The notes: a model not told the origin generated them from the sequence alone. 64,000 nt of DNA from Muscardinus avellanarius (GCA_963383645.1 OY726561.1:138768727-138832726), one strand, 5' to 3'; counted from the first letter of the stretch, positions 1 to 11,311 are shown. Numbers and translations: made by a program.

Positions 1-67
1 AAAGAATAAAAAATAGGGCTGGGGATATAGCTTGGAGGTAGAAGGCCCCCAGGTTCCATCCCTAGAA

Positions 68-68
<1 letters not shown>
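1..68 (+). repeat. SINE (B1-ID dimer), ID half only, cut by the window edge
   Basis: Linker aaagaataaaaaatagg followed by an ID half ending in a ccatccctagaacca-type 3' end. The tail is an (AC)n run rather than poly(A). Confidence 0.85.

Positions 69-112
<44 letters not shown>
69..112. repeat. (CA)n microsatellite
   Basis: About 22 perfect CA units directly attached to the 3' end of the preceding SINE ID half. Confidence 0.97.
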
Positions 113-113
<1 letters not shown>

Positions 114-114
114 C

Positions 115-292
115 TCTCTGAAAGAAAAATGATTTTGAATATTCCCAACACAAACAATGGTTAAGACTGAAATTTCATTGAAATGATGAATATTCTAATT
201 ACTCTGATCTGAGAGTCATATATTCTATACATGTATTGAGATATCACAGTGTACCCCCAAAATATGTCCAATTATGATGTGTCATTTAAGAA
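115..292 (+). mobile_element. L1 3' UTR end fragment
   Basis: Contains the typical end of mammalian L1 3' UTRs: a run resembling gatgaatattctaattactctgatc, a catgtattgagatatcac segment, then gtacccccaaaatatgtccaatta and gtgtcattta near the end. The same motif series recurs at 21461-21620. Inactive, heavily truncated copy. Confidence 0.75.
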
Positions 293-304
293 CAGAAATC
301 CCAA

Positions 305-508
305 GCCGGGTGTGGTGGCACACACTTGTGATCCCAGCATGCGGGAGGCTGAGACAGAAGGATCTGGGTTCGCGGCCAGTCTCAGCTACTTATGCCTTCC
401 ACAACTTAGAGAGACCGTTTCAAAATAAAGAATAAAAAGAGGGTTAGGGGTGTCGCTTAGAGGTAGAATTCGCTGGGTTCTACCCCCAGTACCACACACA
501 CAAAAAAA
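305..508 (+). repeat. SINE (B1-ID dimer)
   Basis: Full dimer: 7SL-like start gccgggtgtggtggcacac, linker with aaataaagaataaaaag, ID half ending cccccagtaccac followed by a short ACAC tail. Confidence 0.9.
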
Positions 509-1349
509 TCTCAAGGACTGGGATGACGGCATTTGGGCAGGGCCTGAGGCGCCACCATTACTGACAAGGCCCAGGTCGTCGTGGCAGAGCTGCTTGTCCA
601 GGAACTGAGCATGGTTTGAGCCGCATGGTGCCAAGCGGGCAGGGTCCAGAGCTTTGCCAGGGTGTCGCGAGGCCTGGGGGAGCGGCCATGTGAAGAGCAG
701 GCTGGTAAGCCGGCAGGTGCCCCTGCACCCCGAGAACCACGGAAGCTCACCTAATAGGGCCTGGGGCCGCCGCTAGGCCCCTGCTCTCAGCACGGACCCG
801 GACGGTGGAGCCCGGAGAGGCTGCGAGGTTGGCTGCACACCCCGAGATCCTCCACAGCCAACACCCGTGGGAGCCCACGCCTGCCAGTCTGGAGATGTCC
901 CTGGGCGAGCGCCCTGGCCGGGCCACGTCCGTGTTCCCGGCAGCCATAATCACAGCTGCCCACTCACCCTCCAACTCTTCTCATTACGGGATTTATTATT
1001 CTATGTATCTCCACTCAGCCTCGCTCCACAGATGACTTGATATAACTTCCATAAAAAGCAGAAAATTAGACCAGCAAGGAGAGGGGGAGAAGGAAACAAG
1101 GAAGACAGGCACACAAATAGAGCAAGAGCTCTGCTCCTGCGCTTCAAAGACAGCCCAAGTACCCCCTCTCCCCCCTCCTCCGTATTAACACCATGGCTGT
1201 TATGGGTGGTAATGGCAGAGACACAATTCTTGTCAATCCCAGGGTATTTCAATCCCTGGACCCTTGGTGACATAAGCCAGTTTTCACTTCAGTCCTATGA
1301 GTGGAGATGTTCACTGCCAAGGACATCAGAGGTTCTTAGAAAGAAACTC
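509..1349. other. Unassigned single-copy-looking intron sequence
   Basis: No recognisable exon or repeat. The part from about 530 to 930 is GC-rich with scattered CpGs, but open frames there match no family I know. Confidence 0.5.
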
Positions 1350-1540
1350 AAGCTGGCTGCGCTGGAGCACATGCCACCCCAGTGCCTTGGAGGCTGAGAC
1401 AGGAGGATCGCAGGTTTGAGGCCAGCCTGGGTAACTTAGCAAGAAACTGTCCCAAAAGAAAATATAAAAGGGGCGTGTATGGAGGTCAGAGGTACAGCGT
1501 CCCTGGGTTCAATCCCCAGTACCATATACACAAAAACTGA
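1350..1540 (+). repeat. SINE (B1-ID dimer), older copy
   Basis: Left half with ttggaggctgagacaggaggatcgcagg, ID half ending ggttcaatccccagtacca. More diverged than the CpG-rich young copies. Confidence 0.8.
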
Positions 1541-2920
1541 ATTCATCCAGAAACAGAATCCCAACCTTCACAGGGAGCAATGCACTCGGGTGTCTAAGAA
1601 AAGCTTCTCAAGCCCTCATTTCAGTCTCTAAGCTGGTGCCTGTGTATATGATACATCAGCCTCTGCCAGGTGCTCGACTTGTCAGAGGTAGGGCCTCTGC
1701 ATGTAAGGAGTGTGCCATTCTTTGGGCGGGCAGAGACGAGTAACTAAAGAGTACAAGAAGATGTCACACTCCTGAAAGGCTGAACAAGCACCTAAAAAGA
1801 GAATCAAGGCCCAGATATGGGAGAATCCTCAGAAAACATTTACCCACTAAAATAGAGCCACTGGGGACAGTTATGGTGAACGGCGACGGCCACATTCAGA
1901 GCGGTTATTTGGCACCGTGCAATGTGCTAAGAGACTATCAAGGCCCTTGTTTTAAAAAACACCAACCAACTGAGATACGGAGAGGGAGGCCTTCGGGAAA
2001 AGGCACAGGCTGGCTGAGTGTCAAGCCAAACCTAGTAGAAACAGGAAGCAGAGCACGCCTCCGGGTCCAGGACAACAACCTCCGTGAGAGGCTGCCTCTG
2101 AGGTCAGGGGGTCTGATCCCAGGGAGCTACACGCTGACAACGCAACTCGAAAAATACAGTCTCTGCACATGGCTGGTAATCTGGGGGGGGAAAAAACAAG
2201 AAAAAAGGAAGAGGTCCCCAAAGCACGTTCCACTTTTTACACAAATTATCTTCCAAAAACAGGACAGCAATAAGCCTGACACAGATCTCTAGCAAAACTG
2301 GAGCACTGGTGACTAGACAAGATGGCTCAGGACATTTAAAACATGAGGCAGGGGCTGGCAGGGGCTCGCATGGGTTCATGGAGAAGCCAAATTAACTCAG
2401 TTTCTTCTCGTGCGCGGGCTGTTTAATTGGTAAATGAGAGAGAAGCGACTGGTTGTGCTGTATCAGGAATTCAGCCCATTTGATGACACCATGTTGACAG
2501 ATGTCAGTGTTGTGATATTCTTTTAATACGGGAGACATGCAGTCTTCACGCGGATCGATAGCTGGTTGGATGAGTGGGAAGAATGTGCCAGAGTCTTGGG
2601 TCACAGGCCGTATCTCAAGTGATAACCTCGTGTACTGCCGCTCAGGCCTATCGCTAACAAGACTCTCACCAACAACATTTTATTCGCGGTTTGAATGAAG
2701 ATCCAAAGAGATGGACGGGCCAACTTTGCAGCTGACGCAAAGCCAGGCAGTGTAATCAATAGATACAAGGCAGAAGCAATCTTGCAAAATGATCGAGGAT
2801 GTTGAAATATGAGCTGGAAATTAGCAGCATTAAAGTTTGGAAGGCTAACCCTGCAGTCAAGAGCCAGGAAGAGCCAATCCTCAAATCTTAGACATAGGAC
2901 ACCTGGCTTCAAAGCAGATG
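1541..2920. other. Unassigned intron sequence
   Basis: About 1.4 kb with no repeat or exon I can name. Frames of 139 codons (1873-2292, plus) and 126 codons (2601-2981, minus) show no family signature and are treated as chance. Confidence 0.5.
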
Positions 2921-3010
2921 GCTCAGAGTAGTCTGAGGGTCTGGAGGTTGGGGCTTCAACAGAGGCATTTGGGGGGAGCACAATTCAATCACAGGGATCA
3001 AGAGAAGAGA
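2921..3010 (-). mobile_element. MLT1/MST-type LTR fragment (ERVL-MaLR), 5' end piece
   Basis: Read on the minus strand it contains the LTR start signature ttgaattgtgctccccccaaa ... tgttgaagccccaacc ... agaccctc. The same signature, in the opposite orientation, begins the LTR at 4019. Ancient, non-coding remnant. Confidence 0.7.
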
Positions 3011-3864
3011 GTAGATAAGAAAGGGAATTGCACCCCAACCTCCAATTCAATATGTGACAGGAGCGTGCTGTGCCTGCTAGAAATTTCTTTGAGATTCCAA
3101 GCTTATTCCCAAGTGGATGAGAGGTCTTCATATCCTAAGTTGCTGCCATGTGCGGCCCCTTGTGTTCAGGCCTGGGAACCTCATTTCAAGGGTAGTATTG
3201 TCACCCAAGTTAGCTCAATCAGTGTTGACTTACATGTCAAGGGCTCTCAAAATCAGATGATCTGGGGAACAGGAAAAAGGAGACCCAGCTAACGAACTTG
3301 GAGCGGTAACTTGTAAAAATGTGCTGGGAACGTTTTTCGCATCCTTCATTTAAGACTTAGAACCATATGGTTATTATTTTTCCCATTTTACAGATAGGAA
3401 GGCTGAGACTGGATGGTTTAGGAAGCTGTCCAAAGCTGGCAGAGAAGTGAGGACTCAGGGACAGCAGCGTCTACTCCACGGCCAAGGCTCTTTCCACCTT
3501 TTTTAATGCAATTTTCATCCAGCAGCTTAAACTCCGATAAACTGAGCACAGACCAGGCTGAGGGGACATGGCGCCCATGCCCTGAGCCCCTCGTGTGCAC
3601 CAGGGTTCCCTGCCTTTGTGGCTCCTCTTGTGCTGCCCCTGCTCGGGCGGCCTCCCTGCCCGCCTCTGCCCAGCCCATGCTCATCCTGCGCGTCTGAGTC
3701 CTGCGTGCTCCCGTCCAGAGTGTCTTTTCCACTCTATCTGATGGTATGTCACCCCCGTCGGGCACGTCCTGCGCGGGTTCCAAGTCCCTGGCTTACGTCT
3801 TTGCCTGACCGAGCTGTAGCTATTTGAAGGAGAGCCCCATGTCCAATTTTGCTTTTACTAATTG
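3011..3864. other. Unassigned intron sequence
   Basis: No exon or clear repeat recognised. GC-rich stretch around 3540-3780 carries overlapping open frames on both strands with no family similarity I can see. Confidence 0.5.
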
Positions 3865-4018
3865 TTCCTAACGGTTTGATCGAGGTATAATTCACATACC
3901 ATTAAATTCACTCTTTCTAAATATACAAGTTCATGGTTTTTAGTGTGTCCCCCACCCAGGGAATGCCAATGGCAACCATCTCAGATATCTAATTTTAGAA
4001 TGTTTTCACTATCCCTCT
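3865..4018. mobile_element. Probable old L1-type fragment
   Basis: The series gaggtataattcacataccattaaattcac ... caagttcatggtttttagt ... atctaattttagaatgttttcac (words shortened here) resembles an old mammalian L1 segment. It ends where the MLT1-type LTR begins, which suggests the LTR inserted next to or into it. Family orientation not determined. Confidence 0.45.
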
Positions 4019-4190
4019 GACAGGTTGAATTGTGCTCCCCAAAAATGTCTATGTTGAAGAACCAACCCCCAGACCCTCATACTACAACTGTTACTTGGAA
4101 ACCACGTCTTTGTGAGATGATCGGGCCAGCAGAGTGAGCTCCAGCCCAGTGACTGGTGACTTAGGAGAGAGAGACAGGGGCACCAGGACA

Positions 4191-4242
<52 letters not shown>

Positions 4243-4412
4243 CTGAGGACCGAGTAAGAGGGAGCCATCCGCCAGCCCAGAGACTGGCCTCCACAGAACC
4301 AACCCTACCGGCACTTTGACCAGGAGCCTCCAGCCTCCACAACCGTAAGGAAATAAAGTCCTACTATTACAATTATGCGGGCTGTGGTGTTTTCTTAAGG
4401 CAGCCCTGGCCG
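4019..4412 (+). mobile_element. MLT1-type LTR (ERVL-MaLR), near complete
   Basis: Starts tgacaggttgaattgtgctc and ttgaagaaccaacccccag, and ends with the family hallmarks cctccagcctccacaaccgtaaggaaataaa, then a ggtgttttcttaaggcagccc end (shown in pieces). A (CA)n expansion at 4192-4240 interrupts the middle. Solo LTR with no internal region seen; long inactive. Confidence 0.75.
4192..4240. repeat. (CA)n microsatellite inside the MLT1-type LTR
   Basis: Around 24 perfect dinucleotide units. Not attached to a SINE, unlike most other dinucleotide runs in this window. Confidence 0.97.
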
Positions 4413-4641
4413 TCAGCACCGGTGCTGGACCCAGGGCACTGCAGCCACAAATTCCATTTTGCTGTCCCCGGAGTGGCCCATCTGAGGCTCCTCATCTGGA
4501 TGACACCGGCACCTACCTCCGAGTCTAGGACATCAGCCTGCTCAGTGCCCAATGAGCAACTGACAGAGGACTGAGCTGACAGTGAGTGGACTCAAGAGAC
4601 ACTGGGACAGTGGGCAACACAGAGCATATTTTTAAAAAATC

Positions 4642-4836
4642 CTAGCCTGGTGTGAAGGTGCCCTCTCGTAATCCCAGGACATGGAGGCAGAGACAGGAGG
4701 ATCTGATGTTTGAGGCTAGCCTCAGCATCTTAGTGAGAACCTATTTCAAAACAAAAATAAAAAGGGCAGGGAACATAGCTCAGAGGTAGGATGGTACTGG
4801 TTCAAGCCCCAGTACCATAGAAAAGGAAAGGAAAGA
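4642..4836 (+). repeat. SINE (B1-ID dimer), older copy
   Basis: Left half cctagcctggtgtgaaggtg ... ggaggcagagacaggaggatc, ID half agggaacatagctcagaggtagg ending caagccccagtaccat, with a gaaaagg-type tail. Confidence 0.85.
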
Positions 4837-5487
4837 AAAACCCAAAGGCCCAATTGATGGGCAGAGAGAGACAGAACTCATCAGGCAACAATTGTAGGAT
4901 CCTGAACTCCAGCCCTTAGATAGGAAGACAGCCCTGGACGGCAGCCACAGGCCATCAAAGTCTTTTGTCAGATTGCCACAGAGAGGATGGGGAAGGACGG
5001 AGTGGTGAGCAGGACCAAGGAGGCCCCAGGAGGAGGCGGGCCAGCGTGGGGAACGAGTAATACAGTCCAGGCGGAGTCCAGCTATGGAGCTCCTGGAGTG
5101 TGGGCATCACTTAAATTTGGTCGGACAGGAGGACTCAAAAGTCATAAGCTCTCTGCCAGGAGATCGACGTTCAAAGAGCCGTATTAAAAGCCATTATCGT
5201 TGAGCCTGAGGAAATTAAATAGAGTAATTCACCAGCCAAGAAGTAACCATAAGATGCTAAACTCTAAAGATGTAAATTAAGGTAACAGCGCAGAGAAAAG
5301 GTAGATTGGAGACACCCCTGGGAGCTGGGTGAGGACGTGGCAGGCAGGAGCAATCACATGCGACACTGTCCGCCAATCTTCAGTCACCCGGGAAAAACAT
5401 GCTTCCCATTTCATCTGCCAAATATCGGGCACTCCTATCTGCAAGCGGAGATTTCTTTTAGAGTTCTGAACACAAGGGACAGCTCGA
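4837..5487. other. Unassigned intron sequence
   Basis: No exon or named repeat recognised. Confidence 0.5.
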
Positions 5488-5703
5488 GCCGGGCGTGGTG
5501 GGCACGCTTGTCATCCCAGCATTCGGGAGGCTGAGACAGGGGGATCATGGTTTAAGGACAGCCTCAGCTACTTAGCGAGGCCCTCTGCAACTCAGTGAGA
5601 CCCTGTTTCAAAATAAAGAATAAAAAGTAGGGCTGGGGGTGTAGCCCAGAGGTGGAATGCCCCTGGGTTCCATCCCCAGTACCACAAAAATATAAATAAA
5701 GAA
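5488..5703 (+). repeat. SINE (B1-ID dimer), young-looking
   Basis: Starts gccgggcgtggtgggcacgc; linker aaaataaagaataaaaagtagg; ID half ends gttccatccccagtaccac. Flanks share a short imperfect direct repeat (acaagggacagct / acaaggacagtt), the likely TSD. Confidence 0.92.
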
Positions 5704-6753
5704 ACAAGGACAGTTCTGTTACTCAGACAGACATCCTTGTGAAGACTGCTGGGCTAACAGGGGCTCTTTGGGGTCTGCAATCAGCAGCGATTTCCCTCTT
5801 TTGACTATCCTGCCTTTGGGGAACTTTGATAAAAGTCAAAGTTTAGTCACTGGGGTTTATTTATGTAAAATAGAATGATAAGCAATTTGTAGCCTGAAGG
5901 GAGATTCCTGATGATGTCCAAACAGCCCTGAGGTGAGCTGCTGTTGCCTGCCCTAAACTCAGAGCCAAGGAGAGCAGGGGCGCCCTCCCCGTCACTGTGT
6001 CGCTGCACACGGCGGCCATCTGCTCTGGCCCACCTCCACGTCTTCCTTCGAGGCAGGAACCTCAGGCCCTTGGAGGCAGAGCTCCACCTCTGTCCGCACA
6101 GCACCAGCCCCTCTCTGTTCTCCGGCACAGCCAGGGAGAATGGGCCCGGTGGTTTCTGGCCAAGAGGACTTGACTCTCAGGGAGTCTCAAGCCCTGCTTA
6201 CACACTACAACATCTCCCAAGAGGTGGCACGCCCACCTTGGGGTAGCACCATGATAAAAGAGTTGCTGTGCATCCGAGCCATCCGTCCCCCAAGAAAAGC
6301 CATAAAAGAGGGGGTCTGGAAGACTCAAAGTGGGGGCGTCCCTGAGGACTCCCATATCAGTCATTCTGTTAAAGGGACACCCTTTACTGCTGGAAGAGCA
6401 GACTCTCTTTAGGGGCCGGATGATGCCGACTCTGGAAAACAAAATGTCCCTGAGAAAGCACCTGACTCCTAGCACACCCATGGAGACCTCCCTGCAAGGT
6501 GGAGCTCCAGAGACATGCTGATGGCTTAAAGGGCTGTTCACCACACAGGTTTAAATGTGTACCCCAGTTCTGGCCACCCTAACTACAACACACTCAGAAT
6601 GAAAACTGACAGCACTCCTAAAACTATCTTACAATCACGCTCTACTGCATTTTATATGCTAAGTATAAATATTTAAAACACATTCCTTTTTGCTGTTGTC
6701 GCCCTCTGTCACAGAGTTTAATAAACTTGAAAGAATGGAAGTGAGGTAGCTCC
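5704..6753. other. Unassigned intron sequence
   Basis: About 1 kb without recognised repeat or exon. The 160-codon minus frame at 6062-6544 overlaps unrelated open frames and has no family signature. Confidence 0.5.
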
Positions 6754-6762
6754 CTCAACTTC

Positions 6763-7081
6763 TTTTTTTCAGTACTGGGGACGGAGCCCAGGGGCAGTCT
6801 ACCTCCGACATACATCCCCAACCCAGCTCTATTTTTTTAGCCATTTATTTATTTATTTATTTATTTATTTACTTATTGTGGTACTGGGGGTGGGACCCAG
6901 AGGCTTTCTACCTCCGGGCTATACTCCCAGACCTATTTTATATTTTATTTGGAAACAGGGTCTCACTAAGTTGCTGAGAGCCTCACTAAGTAGCTGAGGC
7001 TGGCTTCGAACCTGTGCCATCCTCCTGTCTCAGCCTCCCAAGTGTGGGGATCACCAACGTGCGCCACCAAACCCAGCTTCT
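6763..7081 (-). repeat. Trimeric SINE, B1-ID-ID
   Basis: On the minus strand: B1-like half (7077 down to about 6965), linker, first ID half (about 6935-6880), an (AAAT)n linker (6874-6842), second ID half (about 6830-6770). The whole composite is bounded by one 9-bp direct repeat, ctcaacttc, at 6754-6762 and 7082-7090, so it appears to have inserted as one unit. Confidence 0.8.
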
Positions 7082-7325
7082 CTCAACTTCGAAGAGACTG
7101 ATCTCTCTCACCCTGTGGGTCCTCCTAATAGAGCTACTGGCGTCCATCTCCTCCTTTGGTCCAAACGCCAATTCATGAGGGGCAACGGCTGTGACTGTCT
7201 CCAAGGTCCCAGAGTCTCTTTGGCAGCACCAGCGAGAGGCTTGTGGAACAACTGAAACTGCTCCTTGCCAGGCTCATGAACAGTAGAGAGATAAGTTCGA
7301 TTAAATTTATGATTTTTGCCTTTTT

Positions 7326-7451
7326 TGTGTGATACTGGGGTTCCTGGAAACCCTTCTACCTCCGGCCTACACTCCCAGACCTATTTTATATTTTTATTTG
7401 GAAACAGGGTCTCTTAAGCCAGCGTGGCTGGCTTTGAACCTGCACAATCCT
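7326..7451 (-). repeat. SINE (short-B1 subfamily), 5'-truncated
   Basis: Contains the subfamily ID end (tactggggttcctggaaaccc in plus orientation) and the ggaaacagggtctcttaagcc junction. It ends abruptly where an oppositely oriented SINE starts. Confidence 0.85.
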
Positions 7452-7675
7452 GGCACACGCTTGTAATACCCGCGCTTGGGAGGCGGAGACCGGAGGATCG
7501 CGGTTCACAGACAGCCTCAGCTACTTAGGCCCTCTACAACTCAGTGAGACCCTGTTCCAAAATAAAGAATAAAAACTTGGGCAGGGGGTGTAGCTCGGAG
7601 GTTAAATGCCTCTGGGTTCCATCCCCAGACCCGCAAAAAAAAAAAAAAAGAAAAAAAAAAAGAAAAGTGAACACA
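7452..7675 (+). repeat. SINE (B1-ID dimer) head-to-head with the preceding copy
   Basis: Begins inside the left half at gcacacgcttgtaataccc and runs to an ID half ending ccatccccagacccgc with an A-rich tail to about 7668. It forms an inverted pair with 7326-7451. Confidence 0.88.
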
Positions 7676-8851
7676 TGTACATCATACCATGTACATAAAC
7701 TTGGAATGTTCACCTAATGCATGGATGAAAAAAAAGAAAAGTTATGCCGGTTGAAAGGATCTGTGAAGATAAAAGGTTTTTCCAAACTTATTTCTCAGCT
7801 GATTTGTGCTGTTCCTAGATAGAGAGTAAAAGTATGTTAATGACCTTCGTTTAGCCTTTTATTCATTTAGCCAGTGAAACCAAAGTATTAGACTGTAATC
7901 AAATGAAGGCATGTTAGACCTGGATTAACACTGCCACTGGGAACACTGTCTTCACCGTTGGTATGCGTGTCACTTTACCACCATCTGCTGTTCGTGTGGC
8001 CAATTCTACAACAGTGACTTTGATTTTCATTTCCCTCACTGTTTTGTAAACCTGAATGCCCCGTGTGCGTGTGGCCATTCGTGTCGACGCGGTGCCCTCT
8101 GTGCCCACGTGGGCAGTATTTCCCCAACCGGGCTTCTCGCTGCACTCGCGCCAGTAAGAACGTCTGGGGCAGGGGAGTCGGTCCACATCACGCGCGTCTG
8201 GGAAATGCCGGGGCTTCCTCCACCTCTGATGGTCGGTCACTGTTCACCCCCGAGGACTTCAGGATCCCAAGAGTCCCTCAGCAAAGAATCCAGCTCAACT
8301 CTGTGGAACCCAGCGTTCTCCAAACTAGTTTAATCGTGGAACTCCGTTTAACGTAGAACATGGGCTAAAAGTCCCAAGGTACCAGAGCGTGGCGCGCTGG
8401 GCCTTGAGTCTGGAGGAAACTGAGGCTGTTCACAAAACTCACAGCCCAAGGTGTTTCATTACACCAAATACCTTCAAGACAAATAGACCATGTAACCACA
8501 AGATTTCTGCTTATAAACAATTTGTCACCAGACATATTTTCTTCTATCGCAACCAGGAAAGCAAGGAATGGCAAAGGCACGTTGTGGTCGCTGTGACTTC
8601 CCAGCAGTTATTCATAAAGCAAAAAGCCACCCACCAGGAGGCTGCAATCGCTCATTCCCAGAGAACACCCCAAGAGCAGAGGAAACGCATGCCCCCTGGA
8701 GCAGAGCTATCAGAGCAGGACAGGAACCTCTGTGTCGACGTGAAAATGCGTGCAAGAAGCCGAGAGGCACTTGTGAAACGATGAACACCCAGTGTTCTTT
8801 AATGCTGCAGTCACGTTTTTAATGACAAAAGACTCTAAGAATCCAACTATA
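7676..8851. other. Unassigned intron sequence
   Basis: No exon or named repeat recognised. A 131-codon plus frame (8389-8784) has no family similarity I can see. Confidence 0.5.
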
Positions 8852-9085
8852 AGCCGGGCGTGGTGGCGCACGCTTGTAATCCCCGCGCTTGGGAGGCTGA
8901 GACAGGAGGCTCGCACAGGTTCGAAGCCAGCCTAGGCTACTTAGTGAGGCTCTCAGCTGCTCAGTGAGACCCTGTTTCCAAATAAAATAGAAAATAGGTC
9001 TGGGAGATAGAAATAGCCCAGAGATAGAAAGCCCCTGGGTTTCATCCCTACTGCCACAAAATAAACAAATAAATAAATAAAAATA
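8852..9085 (+). repeat. SINE (B1-ID dimer)
   Basis: gccgggcgtggtggcgcacg start, cccgcgcttgggaggctg body, a ggtctgggag-type ID half with a small internal duplication (agatagaaatagccc), tail with (AAAT)n. Confidence 0.9.
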
Positions 9086-9175
9086 ATCCAAATGTACATT
9101 GGCAGGAAAAAGGCTAATAATTATACTACCGCCACACCAGGGAACATCCTATAGAGCTATTTACAAAAAAGAATG

Positions 9176-9402
9176 GGGTAAGTTGGCATGGAGATTACAC
9201 ACCTGTGACCCCAGTTGCTTGGGAGGCTGAGGCGAGAGGCTGTCACGTTTGAGGCCAGCCTGGGAAACCGACTGAGACCCTTTCTTATTTATTTATTTAA
9301 ATAAATAAATAAGAACTAGGGATGTCGCTCAGTGGTAGAGAGCTTCTGCAAGTCCCTGAGTTCCACGCTCAGAAACACACACACAAACACACACACGCAC
9401 GT
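9176..9402 (+). repeat. Old SINE (B1-ID) with canonical ID core
   Basis: Degenerate left half; linker is a palindromic (TTTA)n(AAAT)n block at about 9282-9312; the ID half keeps gatgtcgctcagtggtagag and then agcttctgcaagtccctgag. The 3' tail is an imperfect (AC)n run. Confidence 0.75.
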
Positions 9403-9992
9403 GCATGTGTGTACACAGAAGGGGACTAGAGATAACAGCATCAAAACGGAGGAGATGAGTGGCTCCTCCTTAGCGCAGTGGGGTGACTATTGGCTGGAGC
9501 AATCTATAATATATTTCAAGATGACTAGAAGAGTATGAAATTCCCCACGCATAAAAATAAGAGATGACAGTGCTCCAAGAGGCATTCTTTGATTTGATTA
9601 TTACATTTTGTATAGATGTGTACATGGCACTGTATATATCTGTACAGCTAATACAAATAAATACACATGTCAAATTACCATAACGTACAACATAAAGATG
9701 TCCCAATATTATGTCTCAATAAAGATATTAGACAAAGAATGGAGGATTTGTTAATATGAGAACATGGAAACATTCCCAAGGTGTTTTAGCATATGAAAAA
9801 TGCAAGAAACAGAAATGCTAGTTTCCATAAGAAGAAGAAAAATAAACATGTGGACTCGAAATTTGTTTATGTATGTATAAAGCAATTCTGGAAGGACCCC
9901 TAAGACACTCTTCATAGTGGCCGCCTTTAGGGAAGAGGGTGAGAATTTGTAACAAAGGGACACAAAAATGAGAAGAAATTTTTAACATTATA
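9403..9992. other. Unassigned AT-rich intron sequence
   Basis: No exon or named repeat recognised. Confidence 0.5.
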
Positions 9993-9993
9993 C

Positions 9994-10204
9994 CTTTTTG
10001 GGGGGAGAGGGGCCTTAGGATTGAACTCAGGGGCATTCTACCTCCAAGGTACATCCCCAGACCTATTTGTTATTTATTTATTATTTTTTTTTATTTTGAA
10101 ACAGGGAGTCACTAAGTTGCTGAAGCTGGCTGGGAACCTGTTGATTCTCCTGATTCAGCCTCCCAAGTACTGGATGACAGGTGTGTGCCACCACGCCCAG
10201 CTAA
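9994..10204 (-). repeat. SINE (B1-ID dimer), older
   Basis: Plus-strand order is ID end (cctccaaggtacatccccag), linker, then tgtgtgccaccacgcccagc. Confidence 0.85.
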
Positions 10205-10332
10205 CGGTGCACTTATTTACATTCTGTGAGCCATGTGGATATGTAACTTATTAAATTTTTTTTAGAGTTATGATAGTTATAATTTGAAAATCAAACACTG
10301 AAATACGCTTGATATTAAAAGCTTATTCTGAA

Positions 10333-10548
10333 GCCTGGCGTGGTGGCGCACACTCGTAATCCCAGCATTCAGGATGCTGAGACTGGGGGATACTGAGTGA
10401 GGTCCTCTGCAACCTAGTGAGAATAAAAAATAAAAATAAAAATAAAAATAAATAAATAAAAAATAGGGCGGGGATGTAGCTCAGAGGTCGAATGCCCCTG
10501 TGTTCCATCCCCAGACCCACAAAAAATAAATAAATAAATAAATAAATG
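10333..10548 (+). repeat. SINE (B1-ID dimer), left half internally deleted
   Basis: gcctggcgtggtggcgcacac start, missing part of the left half (ggggatactgagtgaggtcc), expanded (AAAAT)n linker, ID half, (AAAT)n tail. Confidence 0.88.
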
Positions 10549-10767
10549 AAGACTTATTCTTAGATGTGAAAAAAATTGTTTTTTAGTAAAAATTCAAAAA
10601 TGATGAAAGCTTTTGCTCAACTTCATGGCATATCCACGTTTGTCTTAAAATTATCAACAAATTTTCACAGTGGCATAACTGGATCACATTTAAACTCATG
10701 AGCGGCGAGTTATCTGGGACATCACATGTGTAAAAGAGATGGGTTGAGGCCATCTTAAACCTATTTA

Positions 10768-10911
10768 AGGCTGAGACAGGAGGACCACAGGTTTGCAGCC
10801 AGCCTCAGAAACTTAGCAAGACCTTGCTTCAAAATAAAAAACAAAATAGGGCGTTGGGGGTGTAGCTCAGAGGCAGAATGCCTCTGGGTTCCATCCTCAG
10901 TACAAAAAAAA
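10768..10911 (+). repeat. SINE, 5'-truncated
   Basis: Begins at aaggctgagacaggaggacc and continues to an ID half ending ttccatcctcagtac. Confidence 0.85.
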
Positions 10912-10955
10912 ACCACCCTACATTTAGCCTCCATTTCATTTGGACAACCAACATC

Positions 10956-10960
<5 letters not shown>

Positions 10961-11003
<43 letters not shown>
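10961..11003. repeat. (CA)n microsatellite
   Basis: Perfect run of about 21 units, 50 bp past the preceding SINE tail. Confidence 0.97.
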
Positions 11004-11007
<4 letters not shown>

Positions 11008-11311
11008 AATCTCTACTAAAAATATATGTGTTCAATAGTTTCGATTTTTATCTACAAGCTAAACTTTTTAGACAAAGCAGTATTAATCCCAGTGTCTTAG
11101 GATTCACGTTCTCACTTAGTACTAATTCACTTAGGGGAATCACCAGGACCAATGCCACGCACAATGCCACGCACACGGAGGTGTTGGAGCCTGCCCCCGC
11201 CGCTCCTCAGGGCCAGGTGTCCCGGGAACACCAACTGGCTGGGAGGCAAGGACGCCCAAAGGCAGACTCGGCTTGTTTTCCCAAAGAACGGGATTTAAAC
11301 TCTCCTTTGTC

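Noticed and set aside
2601..2981. 126-codon minus frame
   Set aside because: No family similarity, no splice context matching NEK11, and it overlaps an MLT1-type LTR piece.
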